A stretch of 64,000 nt of DNA from BOKV01 sp041397525 (GTDB lineage: Bacteria > Pseudomonadota > Alphaproteobacteria > Rhizobiales > Rhizobiaceae). Within the stretch, counting starts at the first letter, position 1, and the number at the start of each line of letters is the position of its first letter. A model generated the notes under the pieces. It was not told the DNA's origin and did not search any database. It was given only the letters and a program-made list of their open reading frames with translations. The stretch covers positions 291,914 through 355,913 of the forward strand of contig JAWKWL010000006.1 in assembly GCA_041397525.1 (NCBI GenBank), read 5' to 3'. The position numbers and the translations under genes were made by a program. This document shows positions 41,419-50,344 of this stretch, piece after piece.

Positions 41419-42414
41419 TTATCGGACCTCATGGCTTGAGCGAAAGCTGTGCAAGGCCTTGCCATCGCGCATGACGGCGATTTCCAACCGGTAGCTGCCT
41501 GGAACCGGCACTCTCTTGCGTCCGGCGAAAGCAAGGTAATCAGCCTTGTTGTTGTTCATCGGTTGTGATGTCTGAAAAGCGGTGGTCTTGCCGTCCGGCC
41601 AGGTCAGCAAGACACTGACACGATCCCCCTTTTTCAGATTGGCAAACCAGGCCCATCCCAATACCGCCGAAGATGATGTGTCCGGCATTTCCGGCGTGCC
41701 CTGTTGCACCAGTTGTATGTGATCCGGCGGTGATCCTGCCAATCCGCTGTCGAGAAGAATGGCGTCGCCCGTGCCAAGCGCTGCGGCAAAACCGTTCTCC
41801 AGACGCGGAATGCCCTCCAATGGTGGCTGGTCACATCCACCATCGACCGGTTTGCCGGTGATGATGTCGACAGGCTTGTTGTTGACGCGCATTTCCGCAT
41901 GAACATGGGGGAATTGCGCCATGCCTGACGCGCCGACTTCGCCAAGCACTTCTCCAGCACCTACCTTCTGGCCCTCGCGAATCTTGAGGCTGCCCTGCCT
42001 GAGATGGCAATATTGGGTAATCACTCCCCCGCCATGATCGATCACCACACCATTGCCGCATTCGCGATTTGCCACCGCATCGCGATCAGCAGGGGTTGCG
42101 ACCAGATGGTCTGCCGCCCCGTCGCGCATGCCGACAACCACGCCGTCAGCCATCGCCAAAACCGTGACGCCACGTTCAATATCGGAGAGCGAACGCAAGC
42201 GGATGTCGAGCCCGGTGTGGCCGTCATAGCTGGCGGTACCGCAAAACGGATCGGAAACGCCGGGACCGGCGGTCATGTCCGCCATTTGCTGGAGAAAACA
42301 GTCCTTGCCAGGCTCGCAGCCAACGGGTGGGTGAAGGCTCTCTGCGGCAAGGATCGGCATGGTTGCCGGGACGAGGAACAGCCCCGCTGTCATGATCGTC
42401 CTAAAAATTCTCAT
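41419..42414 (-). CDS. M23 family metallopeptidase (LysM-less, secreted)
   Basis: The 331-residue protein has a signal peptide ending near ILAAES. A peptidase M23 domain follows with the zinc-binding HTGLDIR and, about 110 residues later, HVHAEMR. A VIDHGGGVITQYCHL segment between them is typical. Such enzymes cut peptidoglycan cross-bridges or, when inactive, activate amidases. A C-terminal beta domain of about 130 residues with GDRVSVLLTWPDGKTT is less conserved. GGAG precedes ATG 42414. It is divergent from leuB, with 234 bp between. Confidence 0.9.
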   Translation of the reverse strand: MRIFRTIMTAGLFLVPATMPILAAESLHPPVGCEPGKDCFLQQMADMTAGPGVSDPFCGTASYDGHTGLDIRLRSLSDIERGVTVLAMADGVVVGMRDGAADHLVATPADRDAVANRECGNGVVIDHGGGVITQYCHLRQGSLKIREGQKVGAGEVLGEVGASGMAQFPHVHAEMRVNNKPVDIITGKPVDGGCDQPPLEGIPRLENGFAAALGTGDAILLDSGLAGSPPDHIQLVQQGTPEMPDTSSSAVLGWAWFANLKKGDRVSVLLTWPDGKTTAFQTSQPMNNNKADYLAFAGRKRVPVPGSYRLEIAVMRDGKALHSFRSSHEVR

Positions 42415-42648
42415 CGCATTGAACTCCAATGGTTTCAAAACCAGCATATCCATGCGGATCTGGGCGTCAAACAGGTGGAAATCAGATCGCGTCAGCCGCG
42501 CTGCTTGACGTATTTGCTGTGCTTCACGCTTGCGCAAGCCTCGAAGCAGCGTTAGACCGCCTCACTTCCATGTTGCGAACGGCTTCTTGCCGCCGGAACC
42601 GCGTAGCGGCACAGCCAGAAAACATACTATTCCCGAAAGGCAGTCGAA

Positions 42649-43761
42649 ATGAGCGTCAAGAAACTTTTCCTTCTTCCAGGCGACGGCATCGGTCCTGAGG
42701 CCATGGCCGAAGTGCGCAAGATCATTGCATGGATGAATGACAAACTTGATACCGGATTTGTCTGCGATGAAGGTCTGGTTGGCGGCAGCGCCTATGACGC
42801 ACATGGCCAATCGATCTCGGACGCTGACATGGAAAAGGCAATGGCGGCGGATGCAGTGCTGTTTGGAGCCGTAGGCGGGCCAAAGTGGGATAGCGTTCCC
42901 TATGAAGTGCGCCCGGAAGCAGGCCTATTGCGGCTGCGCAAGGACATGGAGCTTTTTGCCAATCTGCGTCCGGCGATCTGCTATCCGGCACTTGCCAATG
43001 CCTCATCGCTGAAACACGAACTGGTTGAAGGTCTCGACATCCTGATCGTGCGCGAATTGACCGGTGGCGTCTATTTCGGCGAGCCGAAGACGATCACTGA
43101 TCTGGGCAACGGTCAGAAACGTGCGATTGATACCCAGGTTTACGACACATACGAAATCGAGCGAATTGCAGGAGTAGCATTTGAACTGGCCCGTACCAGG
43201 GCAAATAAGGTCTGCTCGATGGAAAAGCGCAATGTGATGAAATCCGGTGTGCTTTGGAATGAAGTGGTAACCGCCACGCACAAGGCGAAATATTCCGATG
43301 TCGAACTGACCCACATGCTGGCAGATGCCGGTGGCATGCAGCTGGTACGTCGTCCAAAGCAGTTTGACGTTATTGTCACCGACAACCTGTTCGGTGACAT
43401 GCTGTCCGATGTTGCCGCGATGCTGACAGGCTCGCTTGGCATGCTGCCGTCCGCTTCGCTGGGAGCGCCGGATGCGAAGACCGGAAAACGCAAGGCCCTT
43501 TATGAGCCGGTTCACGGTTCGGCACCAGACATTGCCGGTACGGGCGCTGCCAATCCGATCGCTATGATTGCCTCGTTTGCAATGTGCCTGCGTTACTCGT
43601 TCAACATGGTGAGCGAGGCAACGGCCCTTGAAAATGCGATCGCCGCAGTGCTGGAAAAGGGCATCCGCACAGCCGATATCATGGCGGAAGGCGCGACGAA
43701 GGTTGGAACGACGCAAATGGGCGATGCAATCCTCGCCGAATTCCAGGCGGCGATGGCCTGA
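42649..43761 (+). CDS. leuB: 3-isopropylmalate dehydrogenase
   Basis: The 370-residue NAD-dependent enzyme oxidatively decarboxylates 3-isopropylmalate in leucine synthesis. It has the opening LFLLPGDGIGPEAMAEV, the substrate-binding LLRLRKDMELFANLRP and the FGDMLSDVAAM region. The cofactor region EPVHGSAPDIAGTGAANPIA is intact. The TGGVYFGEPK substrate loop marks it as IPMDH rather than isocitrate dehydrogenase. AAAGG lies before the ATG. A 397-bp gap to asd follows. Confidence 0.97.
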   Translation: MSVKKLFLLPGDGIGPEAMAEVRKIIAWMNDKLDTGFVCDEGLVGGSAYDAHGQSISDADMEKAMAADAVLFGAVGGPKWDSVPYEVRPEAGLLRLRKDMELFANLRPAICYPALANASSLKHELVEGLDILIVRELTGGVYFGEPKTITDLGNGQKRAIDTQVYDTYEIERIAGVAFELARTRANKVCSMEKRNVMKSGVLWNEVVTATHKAKYSDVELTHMLADAGGMQLVRRPKQFDVIVTDNLFGDMLSDVAAMLTGSLGMLPSASLGAPDAKTGKRKALYEPVHGSAPDIAGTGAANPIAMIASFAMCLRYSFNMVSEATALENAIAAVLEKGIRTADIMAEGATKVGTTQMGDAILAEFQAAMA

Positions 43762-43923
43762 GCGAGCAATCAGGGGAGATAAATTCGAGGCCAGGTTGCT
43801 GTTTGCAGGCAGAGTTGCGGACACCGCATCCATACCCAAGTCGCATTTGACTCAACCGGCAAAAGCGATCATATACGCCGCGTCCGCCGGAAAGCGGGCG
43901 GGAAGCCGGGTATTGAAGATATC

Positions 43924-44046
43924 ATGTTGTCGAAGAGCGCATATATCATGACAACTACGACTGTTGTAAAAGCGGCGGTCGTTGCGTCTGCGCTTGCGAC
44001 CGTGAAAACGGCTTGTACTTTTCCGGGTAAAACCAAAACCAGCTGA
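43924..44046 (+). CDS. Possible Thr-rich small ORF or leader peptide upstream of asd
   Basis: In the 397-bp gap between leuB and asd, an ORF of 40 codons from ATG 43924 (or 32 from ATG 43948) ends 112 bp before asd. The shorter form starts MTTTTVVKAAVVASALATVK and holds nine Thr in 32 residues. Asd makes the precursor of threonine, which recalls Thr-rich leader peptides of thr operons. Two sets of competing hairpins surround its end (43976-44011 and 44056-44090). It could equally be a small membrane protein or a chance ORF. The rest of the gap, 43762-43923, shows nothing recognisable. Confidence 0.25.
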   Translation: MLSKSAYIMTTTTVVKAAVVASALATVKTACTFPGKTKTS

Positions 44047-44055
44047 TCCCTCGCG

Positions 44056-44090
44056 AAATTCCCAGAGCTCTCCCGGGAATTTGGCGGGAG
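44056..44090 (+). promoter_or_regulatory. Mutually exclusive hairpins in the asd leader
   Basis: AAATTCCC (44056-44063) can pair with GGGAATTT (44075-44082), or CTCCCG (44070-44075) can pair with CGGGAG (44085-44090). The two stems share bases, so only one can form at a time. No T-tract follows, so this is not a classical terminator. Confidence 0.3.
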
Positions 44091-44158
44091 GGCAAGGAAC
44101 ATGCCGACAGGTTGTTCCATAGCCGGGAGAGCAGCAAAGCACCCTTCAGGAGCAAGCC

Positions 44159-45190
44159 ATGGGTATCAAGATTGCCATAGTTGGCGCCACCGGAAATGTC
44201 GGCCGCGAAATGCTCGACATATTGGTAGAGCGCGGATTTCCCGCAGACGAGGTCGTGGCGCTGGCGTCACGTCGAAGCCAGGGAACGGAAGTTTCCTATG
44301 GCGACAAGACATTGAAAGTTCGTGCACTCGACAGCTACGACTTTTCCGACACCGATATCGCCCTGATGTCGGCAGGCGGTGACATTTCCAAGGAATGGGC
44401 ACCGAAGATTGCGCGCAGCGGCTGCGTAGTCATCGATAACTCGTCTGCCTGGCGCTATGATTCGGAAGTTCCGCTGATTGTTCCCGAAGTCAATGCCGAC
44501 GCCATCGAGGGATTTCGCAAGAAGAACATCATTGCCAATCCGAATTGTTCAACTGCGCAGCTCGTTGTGGCCTTGAAGCCGCTGCATGACGTGGCGAAAA
44601 TCAAACGCGTGGTTGTCTCAACCTACCAATCGGTATCGGGTGCAGGCAAGGAAGGCATGGACGAGTTGTTCAACCAGACCCGGGCAGTATTCGTTGCCGA
44701 TCCGATTGAGGCGAAGAAATTCACCAAGCGCATCGCCTTCAACGTCATCCCGCATATCGACGTATTCATGGAAGACGGCTCCACCAAGGAAGAATGGAAG
44801 GTCGTTGCCGAGACAAAGAAGATGCTCGACAAGTCAATCAAGGTGTCCTGCACCGCGGTCCGCGTCCCTGTCTTTGTCGGTCATTCCGAGGCGGTCAATA
44901 TCGAGTTTGAAAAGCCTATCACCGCCGACGAAGCGCGTGAAATCCTGCGTGAGGCACCCGGTTGCCTGGTAATCGACAAGCGCGAAAACGGCGGCTACAT
45001 GACCCCATATGAATGTGCTGGCGAAGATGCGACCTATGTTTCGCGTATCCGCGAAGACATCACCGTGGAAAACGGGCTTAACATGTGGGTTGTTTCGGAC
45101 AATCTGCGCAAGGGTGCAGCACTCAACACGATCCAGATTGCAGAACTGCTGCTCAACAGGGGCTTGTTGAAGAACCGTCAGGCCGCTTGA
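44159..45190 (+). CDS. asd: Aspartate-semialdehyde dehydrogenase
   Basis: The 343-residue enzyme makes aspartate semialdehyde, the branch point to lysine/diaminopimelate, methionine and threonine. The NADP-binding IAIVGATGNVGREML opens the protein, the catalytic cysteine is in NPNCSTAQLV, and the late GHSEAVNIEFE block has the conserved His and Glu. AGGAG precedes the ATG. The leader contains a Thr-rich mini-ORF and alternative hairpins. An intrinsic terminator follows at 45231. Confidence 0.97.
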   Translation: MGIKIAIVGATGNVGREMLDILVERGFPADEVVALASRRSQGTEVSYGDKTLKVRALDSYDFSDTDIALMSAGGDISKEWAPKIARSGCVVIDNSSAWRYDSEVPLIVPEVNADAIEGFRKKNIIANPNCSTAQLVVALKPLHDVAKIKRVVVSTYQSVSGAGKEGMDELFNQTRAVFVADPIEAKKFTKRIAFNVIPHIDVFMEDGSTKEEWKVVAETKKMLDKSIKVSCTAVRVPVFVGHSEAVNIEFEKPITADEAREILREAPGCLVIDKRENGGYMTPYECAGEDATYVSRIREDITVENGLNMWVVSDNLRKGAALNTIQIAELLLNRGLLKNRQAA

Positions 45191-45230
45191 TACCCCCTTC
45201 CGGGAAACCGGGACCCTTGAAGCGTCTCGA

Positions 45231-45261
45231 GCTGTCCGCCGGCAAGGCAGGCAGCTTTTTT
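45231..45261 (+). terminator. Rho-independent terminator of asd
   Basis: GCTGTCCGCC (45231-45240) pairs with GGCAGGCAGC (45246-45255) with one wobble and one mismatch around a GGCAA loop. Six T follow. It lies 41 bp after the asd stop. Confidence 0.8.
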
Positions 45262-45380
45262 CGTCCAGAGCCGCTCCAGGTGTGCGATTCTTGCCAGGTT
45301 GCAAAAATTTCTGGACAACCCCATGAAATTGTCCCGGTTTGCTGGCAATATTCGCCCTACAACAAGGGAAGGATTCGCAA

Positions 45381-46196
45381 ATGAAATCTGGAATGCTTGT
45401 CGCCACCCTCGCAGCAGGAATTGTGTTGCTGGGAAACGGAGCCGCATTTGCCAAGAAATGCGGGAATGATTCATCGGGTTTTTCAGCCTGGGTGGCCGAA
45501 TACCGGAAGGAAGCTGGTGCAGCGGGCATCAGTGCCAGAACTCTTGATGCGGCGCTGGGCAAGGTAGGCTATGCGACAAAGACGATAGCCTATGATCGCA
45601 ACCAGAAAAGCTTCAAGCTGTCCTATGAACAATTCCTGCAGAAGCGCGGGGCAACCACCATCATTTCCAAGGGTCGTTCGCTCAAGAAGCAGAATGCCGA
45701 TCTGTTCCGCAGGATTGAGGCGCGGTTCGGTGTCCCGGCAGGTCCGCTTCTGGCGATCTGGGGTATGGAGACGGGATTTGGCGGTTTCACGGGCGACATC
45801 CCGGTATTTGGACCGCTCGCCACACTTTCCTATGATTGCAGGCGTTCCGAGTTTTTCGAGGAACAACTGACTGCGGCACTGAAAATTCTTCAGAGCGGCC
45901 AGCTTTCCCTTGGCCAGATGAAGGGTGCTGCGCATGGCGAAATCGGCCAGATGCAGTTTCTTCCCGCCAATTACATCAAATACGGCGCCGATGGTGATGG
46001 CGATGGCAAGGTGGACATGGTGTCCTCGCGCGCGGATGCACTTTCTTCGACGGCTAATTATCTCAAGGCCTATGGATGGAAGGCGGGTGCCGGGTATCAG
46101 CCAGGCGAACCGAATTTCAAGGCGATCCAGGGCTGGAACAAGGCTGGCGTCTATCAAAAGGCCATTGCCTATATCGGCGCGCAAATCGATCAGTAA
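45381..46196 (+). CDS. Lytic murein transglycosylase, MltB-like (SLT_2)
   Basis: The 271-residue protein has a signal peptide (MKSGMLVATLAAGIVLLGNGAAFA) and an SLT_2 domain. The catalytic Glu is in IWGMETGFGG, followed by the family blocks GEIGQMQFLPANYIKYG and DALSSTANYL. It cleaves the MurNAc-GlcNAc bond of peptidoglycan to 1,6-anhydro products in the periplasm. No lipobox is visible, so it is soluble, unlike E. coli MltB. AAGGA precedes ATG 45381. It is convergent with a secreted hypothetical gene. Confidence 0.92.
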   Translation: MKSGMLVATLAAGIVLLGNGAAFAKKCGNDSSGFSAWVAEYRKEAGAAGISARTLDAALGKVGYATKTIAYDRNQKSFKLSYEQFLQKRGATTIISKGRSLKKQNADLFRRIEARFGVPAGPLLAIWGMETGFGGFTGDIPVFGPLATLSYDCRRSEFFEEQLTAALKILQSGQLSLGQMKGAAHGEIGQMQFLPANYIKYGADGDGDGKVDMVSSRADALSSTANYLKAYGWKAGAGYQPGEPNFKAIQGWNKAGVYQKAIAYIGAQIDQ

Positions 46197-46209
46197 GATT
46201 TCCGGCTGC

Positions 46210-46653
46210 TCAAAATCCGTCGCAGGTCTCAGCCTTGAGTTCCTGAACAGATGAGCGAATCAGGCCATCTGAGAAAACGAAGCTCTCGGAATTGAGGCGT
46301 TCGTTGTCGGGAAACCGGTAACAGACGTCCACGGTGATGTTGCCGTTTCCGGAAGTCACGGTCTTTGTCTCGATGGTCACGCTGTCAGCGATTTCTTCCC
46401 AGTTGTCCATCGATTCGATGAATTCATCCTTGGTCTGGCTGATATCGAGATATTTCAACTCGATTACCGCTGCTTCCGCGATGATCTGGTCAAAGGTTTC
46501 GCGATCCGCCGATTGCAGGGCCTCATACCAGGTATCAACCGGATCCGGCAGTGGGGATTGCGAAGCGGAAATAGTGGTGGAAGAACCAAACAATCCGGCA
46601 ACAAGAGAGAATCCTGCCAACCGGACAAGCAGTGATTTACGGGTAATGTCCAT
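46210..46653 (-). CDS. Secreted hypothetical protein with NTF2/SnoaL-like features
   Basis: The 147-residue protein begins with a signal-like MDITRKSLLVRLAGFSLVAGL. It continues with VDTWYEALQSADRETFDQII, a pattern typical of cystatin-like NTF2/SnoaL folds, and a beta-rich second half. I do not recognise a specific family and no catalytic residues are evident. The start at ATG 46653 is preferred over one 99 bp upstream, which would bury the signal sequence. It lies alone between mltB-like and lysE-like genes, with 181 empty base pairs upstream. Confidence 0.7.
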   Translation of the reverse strand: MDITRKSLLVRLAGFSLVAGLFGSSTTISASQSPLPDPVDTWYEALQSADRETFDQIIAEAAVIELKYLDISQTKDEFIESMDNWEEIADSVTIETKTVTSGNGNITVDVCYRFPDNERLNSESFVFSDGLIRSSVQELKAETCDGF

Positions 46654-46834
46654 GGTTTGTGCCCCGATCCCCGGTTTTTTGCGATCCGCTTGTTTTGAAG
46701 CGTGAACCGCCAAAGCATAATCTGCCCGGTTTCCCAGACAGCCAACGGCCATTGGTCAAATCTTCCCAATTGCAGGCTTTCTAAGCCATGCATTACGTTA
46801 CGTCAATCCAGGGCTGGTCTCGCCGGGTCCCGGA

Positions 46835-47476
46835 TCAGTTTCGGCCCGAGAGCAGCAGGCGGGCGGCGAAGCCGCCCAAAACGCCTGCAAACAGGAAGTC
46901 GATACCGCGCACAAGGCGCGGGCTTGATTTCATCCGGTTGGAAAACCGGGAGGCCATGAACAGCAGGGGAAGCATGCTCGCCATTCCCACGACCGAAAAC
47001 ACCAGTCCGAGGAATATCAGCTTTTCCCTTGCATGCGGGTCGGCAGCGCTGACGAATTGCGGCAGGAATGTCAGGAAGAACAACACGATCTTCGGGTTGA
47101 GGATGTTGATGGCGGCTCCATGCCACCAATTGGCAAAAAGGCTGTGTGGTGCACCAGCCTGCCTTGAAAGGTGAAAGGCGGAACCGTGCCGGATCGCCTG
47201 AAATGCCAGCCAGGCCAGATAGAGCGCGCCTGCAATTTTCAACGCAAGGAACAGGTTCGGCGAAGCGGCCATCAGCGCTGACAGACCGAAAGCCACCAAC
47301 ATGGTATGAACAATGATACCGGTGGATGTTCCCAACAGAGCAGCAAACCCCGCCAGCCTGCCTTGTGCCAAGGTTCTTGAGAGAAAATAGGTCATGTCGG
47401 GGCCGGGTGTAAAATTCAGGACCACGACGCTGGCCAGGTAAGCCAGCAGGACTGTCTGCGCAGGAATGAAATCCAT
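46835..47476 (-). CDS. LysE/RhtB family amino-acid exporter
   Basis: The 213-residue membrane protein has about six hydrophobic spans and the LysE hallmarks NFTPGPDMTYFLSRTLAQGR near the N-terminus and a NILNPKIVLFFLTFLPQF segment in the middle. Such carriers export amino acids such as homoserine, threonine or lysine. The substrate cannot be told. ATG 47476 has a GGGGACAAGAG upstream; a GTG six codons earlier is possible. It is divergent from argG over 145 bp. Confidence 0.92.
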   Translation of the reverse strand: MDFIPAQTVLLAYLASVVVLNFTPGPDMTYFLSRTLAQGRLAGFAALLGTSTGIIVHTMLVAFGLSALMAASPNLFLALKIAGALYLAWLAFQAIRHGSAFHLSRQAGAPHSLFANWWHGAAINILNPKIVLFFLTFLPQFVSAADPHAREKLIFLGLVFSVVGMASMLPLLFMASRFSNRMKSSPRLVRGIDFLFAGVLGGFAARLLLSGRN

Positions 47477-47621
47477 CTCTTGTCCCCCATTCACGGGATT
47501 GCCCGCCTTGCCTGAGTTGCGACAATTGCTGCAATTGCGGTGCTTTTCAAGCGGGCGCCCTTGCGCAGGGTGGCATTGTCGCTAAATTGCGCGGAAAATT
47601 TTCTGCAGAACGGATCCAGAA

Positions 47622-48848
47622 ATGACCAGCAAGCATTCCCGCGTCAAGAAGGTCGTATTGGCCTATTCGGGCGGCCTAGACACGTCGATCATCCTCAAAT
47701 GGCTTCAGACGGAGTATGGAGCCGAGGTTGTCACATTTACCGCTGACCTTGGCCAGGGCGAGGAATTGGAACCGGCACGTCGCAAGGCGGAAATGATGGG
47801 CATCCGCGAGATCTATATCGAGGATCTGCGTGAGGAATTCATCTCCGATTTTGTCTATCCGATGTTCCGGGCAAACGCTGTTTATGAAGGTGTCTATCTA
47901 CTGGGAACCTCGATTGCGCGTCCGCTGATTTCGAAGCGGCTGGTCGAGATAGCAGCTGAAACGGGTGCTGACGCCATCGCCCATGGCGCAACCGGCAAGG
48001 GCAATGACCAGGTCCGGTTCGAATTGTCGGCACTGGCTCTCAATCCGGATATCAAGATCATTGCACCATGGCGGGAATGGACCTTCAAGTCCCGCACCGA
48101 TCTCATCGATTTCGCCGAAAAGCACCAGATTCCGGTTCCCAAGGACAAACGCGGCGAGGCACCGTTTTCGGTTGACGCCAATCTCCTGCACTCGTCATCC
48201 GAAGGCAAGGTGCTTGAAGACCCTTGGGACGAGCCGCCGCAATATGTCTATCAGCGCACGGTGGCGCCGATGGATGCGCCAGATGCTGTTAGCGAAATCG
48301 AGATCGAATTTCAACGCGGCGATGCCATCGCGCTCAATGGCGAGCGCCTGTCGCCAGCCACCCTGTTTGCAAGGTTGAATGAACTTGGCCGCGACAACGG
48401 GATAGGGAGACTGGATCTTGTTGAAAACCGCTTCGTCGGAATGAAATCGCGTGGCGTCTATGAAACTCCCGGCGGCACGATACTCCTGGTTGCGCACCGT
48501 GCGATGGAATCGATCACGCTCGACCGCGGCGCCGGCCACTTCAAGGACGAGTTGATGCCACGTTATGCGGAGCTCATTTATAACGGCTTCTGGTTCTCGC
48601 CGGAGCGTGAAATGATGCAGGCTGCAATCGATCATTCGCAGCAGCATGTCGAAGGCAAGGTCCGGCTCAAGCTGTACAAGGGAAATGTCATTGTTACCGG
48701 TCGCGAAAGCGACAAGTCCCTTTACAACGAGGCATTGGTAACCTTCGAGGATGACCGGGGTGCCTATGACCAGAAAGATGCCAACGGTTTCATCAGACTG
48801 AACGCCTTGCGGCTTCGCACGCTGGCGGCAAGGAATCGTCGGAGCTGA
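47622..48848 (+). CDS. argG: Argininosuccinate synthase
   Basis: The 408-residue enzyme joins citrulline and aspartate with ATP in arginine synthesis. The PP-loop LAYSGGLDTSIIL opens the protein after a short basic tail. HGATGKGNDQVRFE, DKRGEAPFSVDANLLH and YEDPWDE-like (LEDPWDEPP) blocks are present. The length is that of the bacterial type I form. The arg genes are not clustered here. The TAXI gene follows after 37 bp and may share its transcript. Confidence 0.97.
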   Translation: MTSKHSRVKKVVLAYSGGLDTSIILKWLQTEYGAEVVTFTADLGQGEELEPARRKAEMMGIREIYIEDLREEFISDFVYPMFRANAVYEGVYLLGTSIARPLISKRLVEIAAETGADAIAHGATGKGNDQVRFELSALALNPDIKIIAPWREWTFKSRTDLIDFAEKHQIPVPKDKRGEAPFSVDANLLHSSSEGKVLEDPWDEPPQYVYQRTVAPMDAPDAVSEIEIEFQRGDAIALNGERLSPATLFARLNELGRDNGIGRLDLVENRFVGMKSRGVYETPGGTILLVAHRAMESITLDRGAGHFKDELMPRYAELIYNGFWFSPEREMMQAAIDHSQQHVEGKVRLKLYKGNVIVTGRESDKSLYNEALVTFEDDRGAYDQKDANGFIRLNALRLRTLAARNRRS

Positions 48849-48885
48849 AAAAGCCGCCAAGCGGCGAAACGGAAGAAGCGCCGTC

Positions 48886-50256
48886 ATGGAAAAGGGCAGG
48901 GACAAGGCCAGGATCGCAGGAGAGTCGACACAGCGCAGGGCGAACTTGCGCTCGAAACGCGTTCGCCAGCGAATTGTTGCAGCGGTGGTGCTGGCCATGG
49001 TCCTTGCAGTGTCAGCAGTCGCCGGATGGTTCTGGCTGAACCGGGCACCGGAAATCCGGCAACTGGTGGTTGGTGCCGGGCCATACCGAACCGATTCGTA
49101 TGAGTTGATGCGAGATGTCGCTGATGTCGTTGCCCGCCATTCCAACACCCTGCGGCTGAAAATCCAGGCAACGAGCGACTCAAGTTTCAATATCTCCGCG
49201 CTCAATGCCCGCACTGTGGACCTTGCCACCATCCGCTCCGATACGCCGGTCCTTTCGGATGTGCGTACAGTCGCTGACCTGTTCCCGGACTATTTCCAGA
49301 TCATTGCACGCAGGGATGCCAATATTCGTGACATCAATGGCCTTGTCGGCAAACGGGTAGCCATACCGCCATTTGGTACCGATGAGTTCCGTTCGTTCTG
49401 GATACTGGCCGATCACTACGACCTGCCGGCAACCAGCGTGAAGTGGGTTGCAGCTCCCTTCAGGGACGCCGCACAAGACCTGCTTTCAGGTAAGCTCGAT
49501 GCGATTTTCACGGTTCGCTCGTTGCGTGACCGCATGTTGCTCGATCTGTTCGAGGATTCGAGCCTGAAAAGACTCCCCCTTGAATTTGTCGAGATTCGCC
49601 AGGCCGAAGCGATTGCCATAAAGCGACCTTTTCTGGGGACAGGGTCCATTCCGCAAGGCACGTTTGACGGCAAGGAGCCGACACCATCGCGCGACATGAG
49701 ATCCAGCGTGGTACGCCGGATACTGGTCACGCGCGAGAATGTCGATCCTGGAGCAATCGCCGAACTGACCCGCATCATCTTTGAAAACCGCCTGGACCTT
49801 ACCATCAGGTTTGCGCTCGCCTCGGCAATCTCCGAGCCGAACCAGTCGACCGGTCTCAGTGTTCCACTGCATGATGGTGCTCAGAGCTATTATGACCGCG
49901 ATGAGCCGAGCTTCCTGCAAAACAATGCCGAACCCATTGCATTGCTGGTAACGCTTGCTGCAATGATGGGATCCGGTCTGCTGGCGTTACGGTCACGGCT
50001 CAACAATTCGCAGAAAAACCGCATCGACAGTTACAATTACGTCCTGCTCGACATTGCTGACAGGGCACGGACTGCCGAAACGAAATCCGATATCCGGGAT
50101 CTTCGAAATTCCATGTTCGAACTTCTCGAAACGGTGGTCCGCGCACTGGACACTGATGAGGTGACCGAAGAAGGTTTCCAGTCATTCTCGCTGCTGTTCG
50201 AAACGGTGCGCGAGGCAATCCGTGAGCGAATGGCAGAACTGCCGGCAAAATCGTGA
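48886..50256 (+). CDS. TAXI-family TRAP-type solute-binding protein, membrane-anchored orphan
   Basis: The 456-residue protein has an N-terminal transmembrane helix (about residues 30-50) and a TAXI periplasmic binding domain: LVVGAGPYRTDSYELM, LNARTVDLATIRSDTP and GLVGKRVAIPP. A second hydrophobic helix lies near residues 348-368 (IALLVTLAAMMGSGLLAL). A predicted cytoplasmic helical, coiled-coil-like tail of about 85 residues completes it. No TRAP permease gene (DctQM type) lies nearby. The layout suggests a membrane sensor or a receptor for a distant permease. It follows argG closely; GGAAGAAG is the ribosome site. Confidence 0.85.
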   Translation: MEKGRDKARIAGESTQRRANLRSKRVRQRIVAAVVLAMVLAVSAVAGWFWLNRAPEIRQLVVGAGPYRTDSYELMRDVADVVARHSNTLRLKIQATSDSSFNISALNARTVDLATIRSDTPVLSDVRTVADLFPDYFQIIARRDANIRDINGLVGKRVAIPPFGTDEFRSFWILADHYDLPATSVKWVAAPFRDAAQDLLSGKLDAIFTVRSLRDRMLLDLFEDSSLKRLPLEFVEIRQAEAIAIKRPFLGTGSIPQGTFDGKEPTPSRDMRSSVVRRILVTRENVDPGAIAELTRIIFENRLDLTIRFALASAISEPNQSTGLSVPLHDGAQSYYDRDEPSFLQNNAEPIALLVTLAAMMGSGLLALRSRLNNSQKNRIDSYNYVLLDIADRARTAETKSDIRDLRNSMFELLETVVRALDTDEVTEEGFQSFSLLFETVREAIRERMAELPAKS

Positions 50257-50344
50257 TTGGCTGTGCTGCTTGCATGCCTTGCCGGATGCCCTGGCCCGCA
50301 ATAGATAATCATTTCCTTCACTTGGCTGCCAACGGAGAACCATC

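Noticed and set aside
43003..43839. Leftward open frame of 278 codons opposite leuB
   Set aside because: Antisense to a complete, conserved leuB; no ribosome site or family motif.
43869..44120. Leftward ORF of 83 codons in the leuB-asd gap
   Set aside because: Its translation shows a hydrophobic stretch only because it mirrors the Thr-rich ORF; there is no ribosome site or family motif.
48853..48865. Hairpin GCCGC-CAA-GCGGC after argG as a terminator
   Set aside because: The T-run lies on the wrong side for argG; it would terminate only leftward transcription, for which there is no gene nearby.
48195..49232. Leftward open frame of 345 codons across the argG-TAXI junction
   Set aside because: It lies opposite two well-supported genes, contains no recognisable domain and crosses their intergenic boundary.
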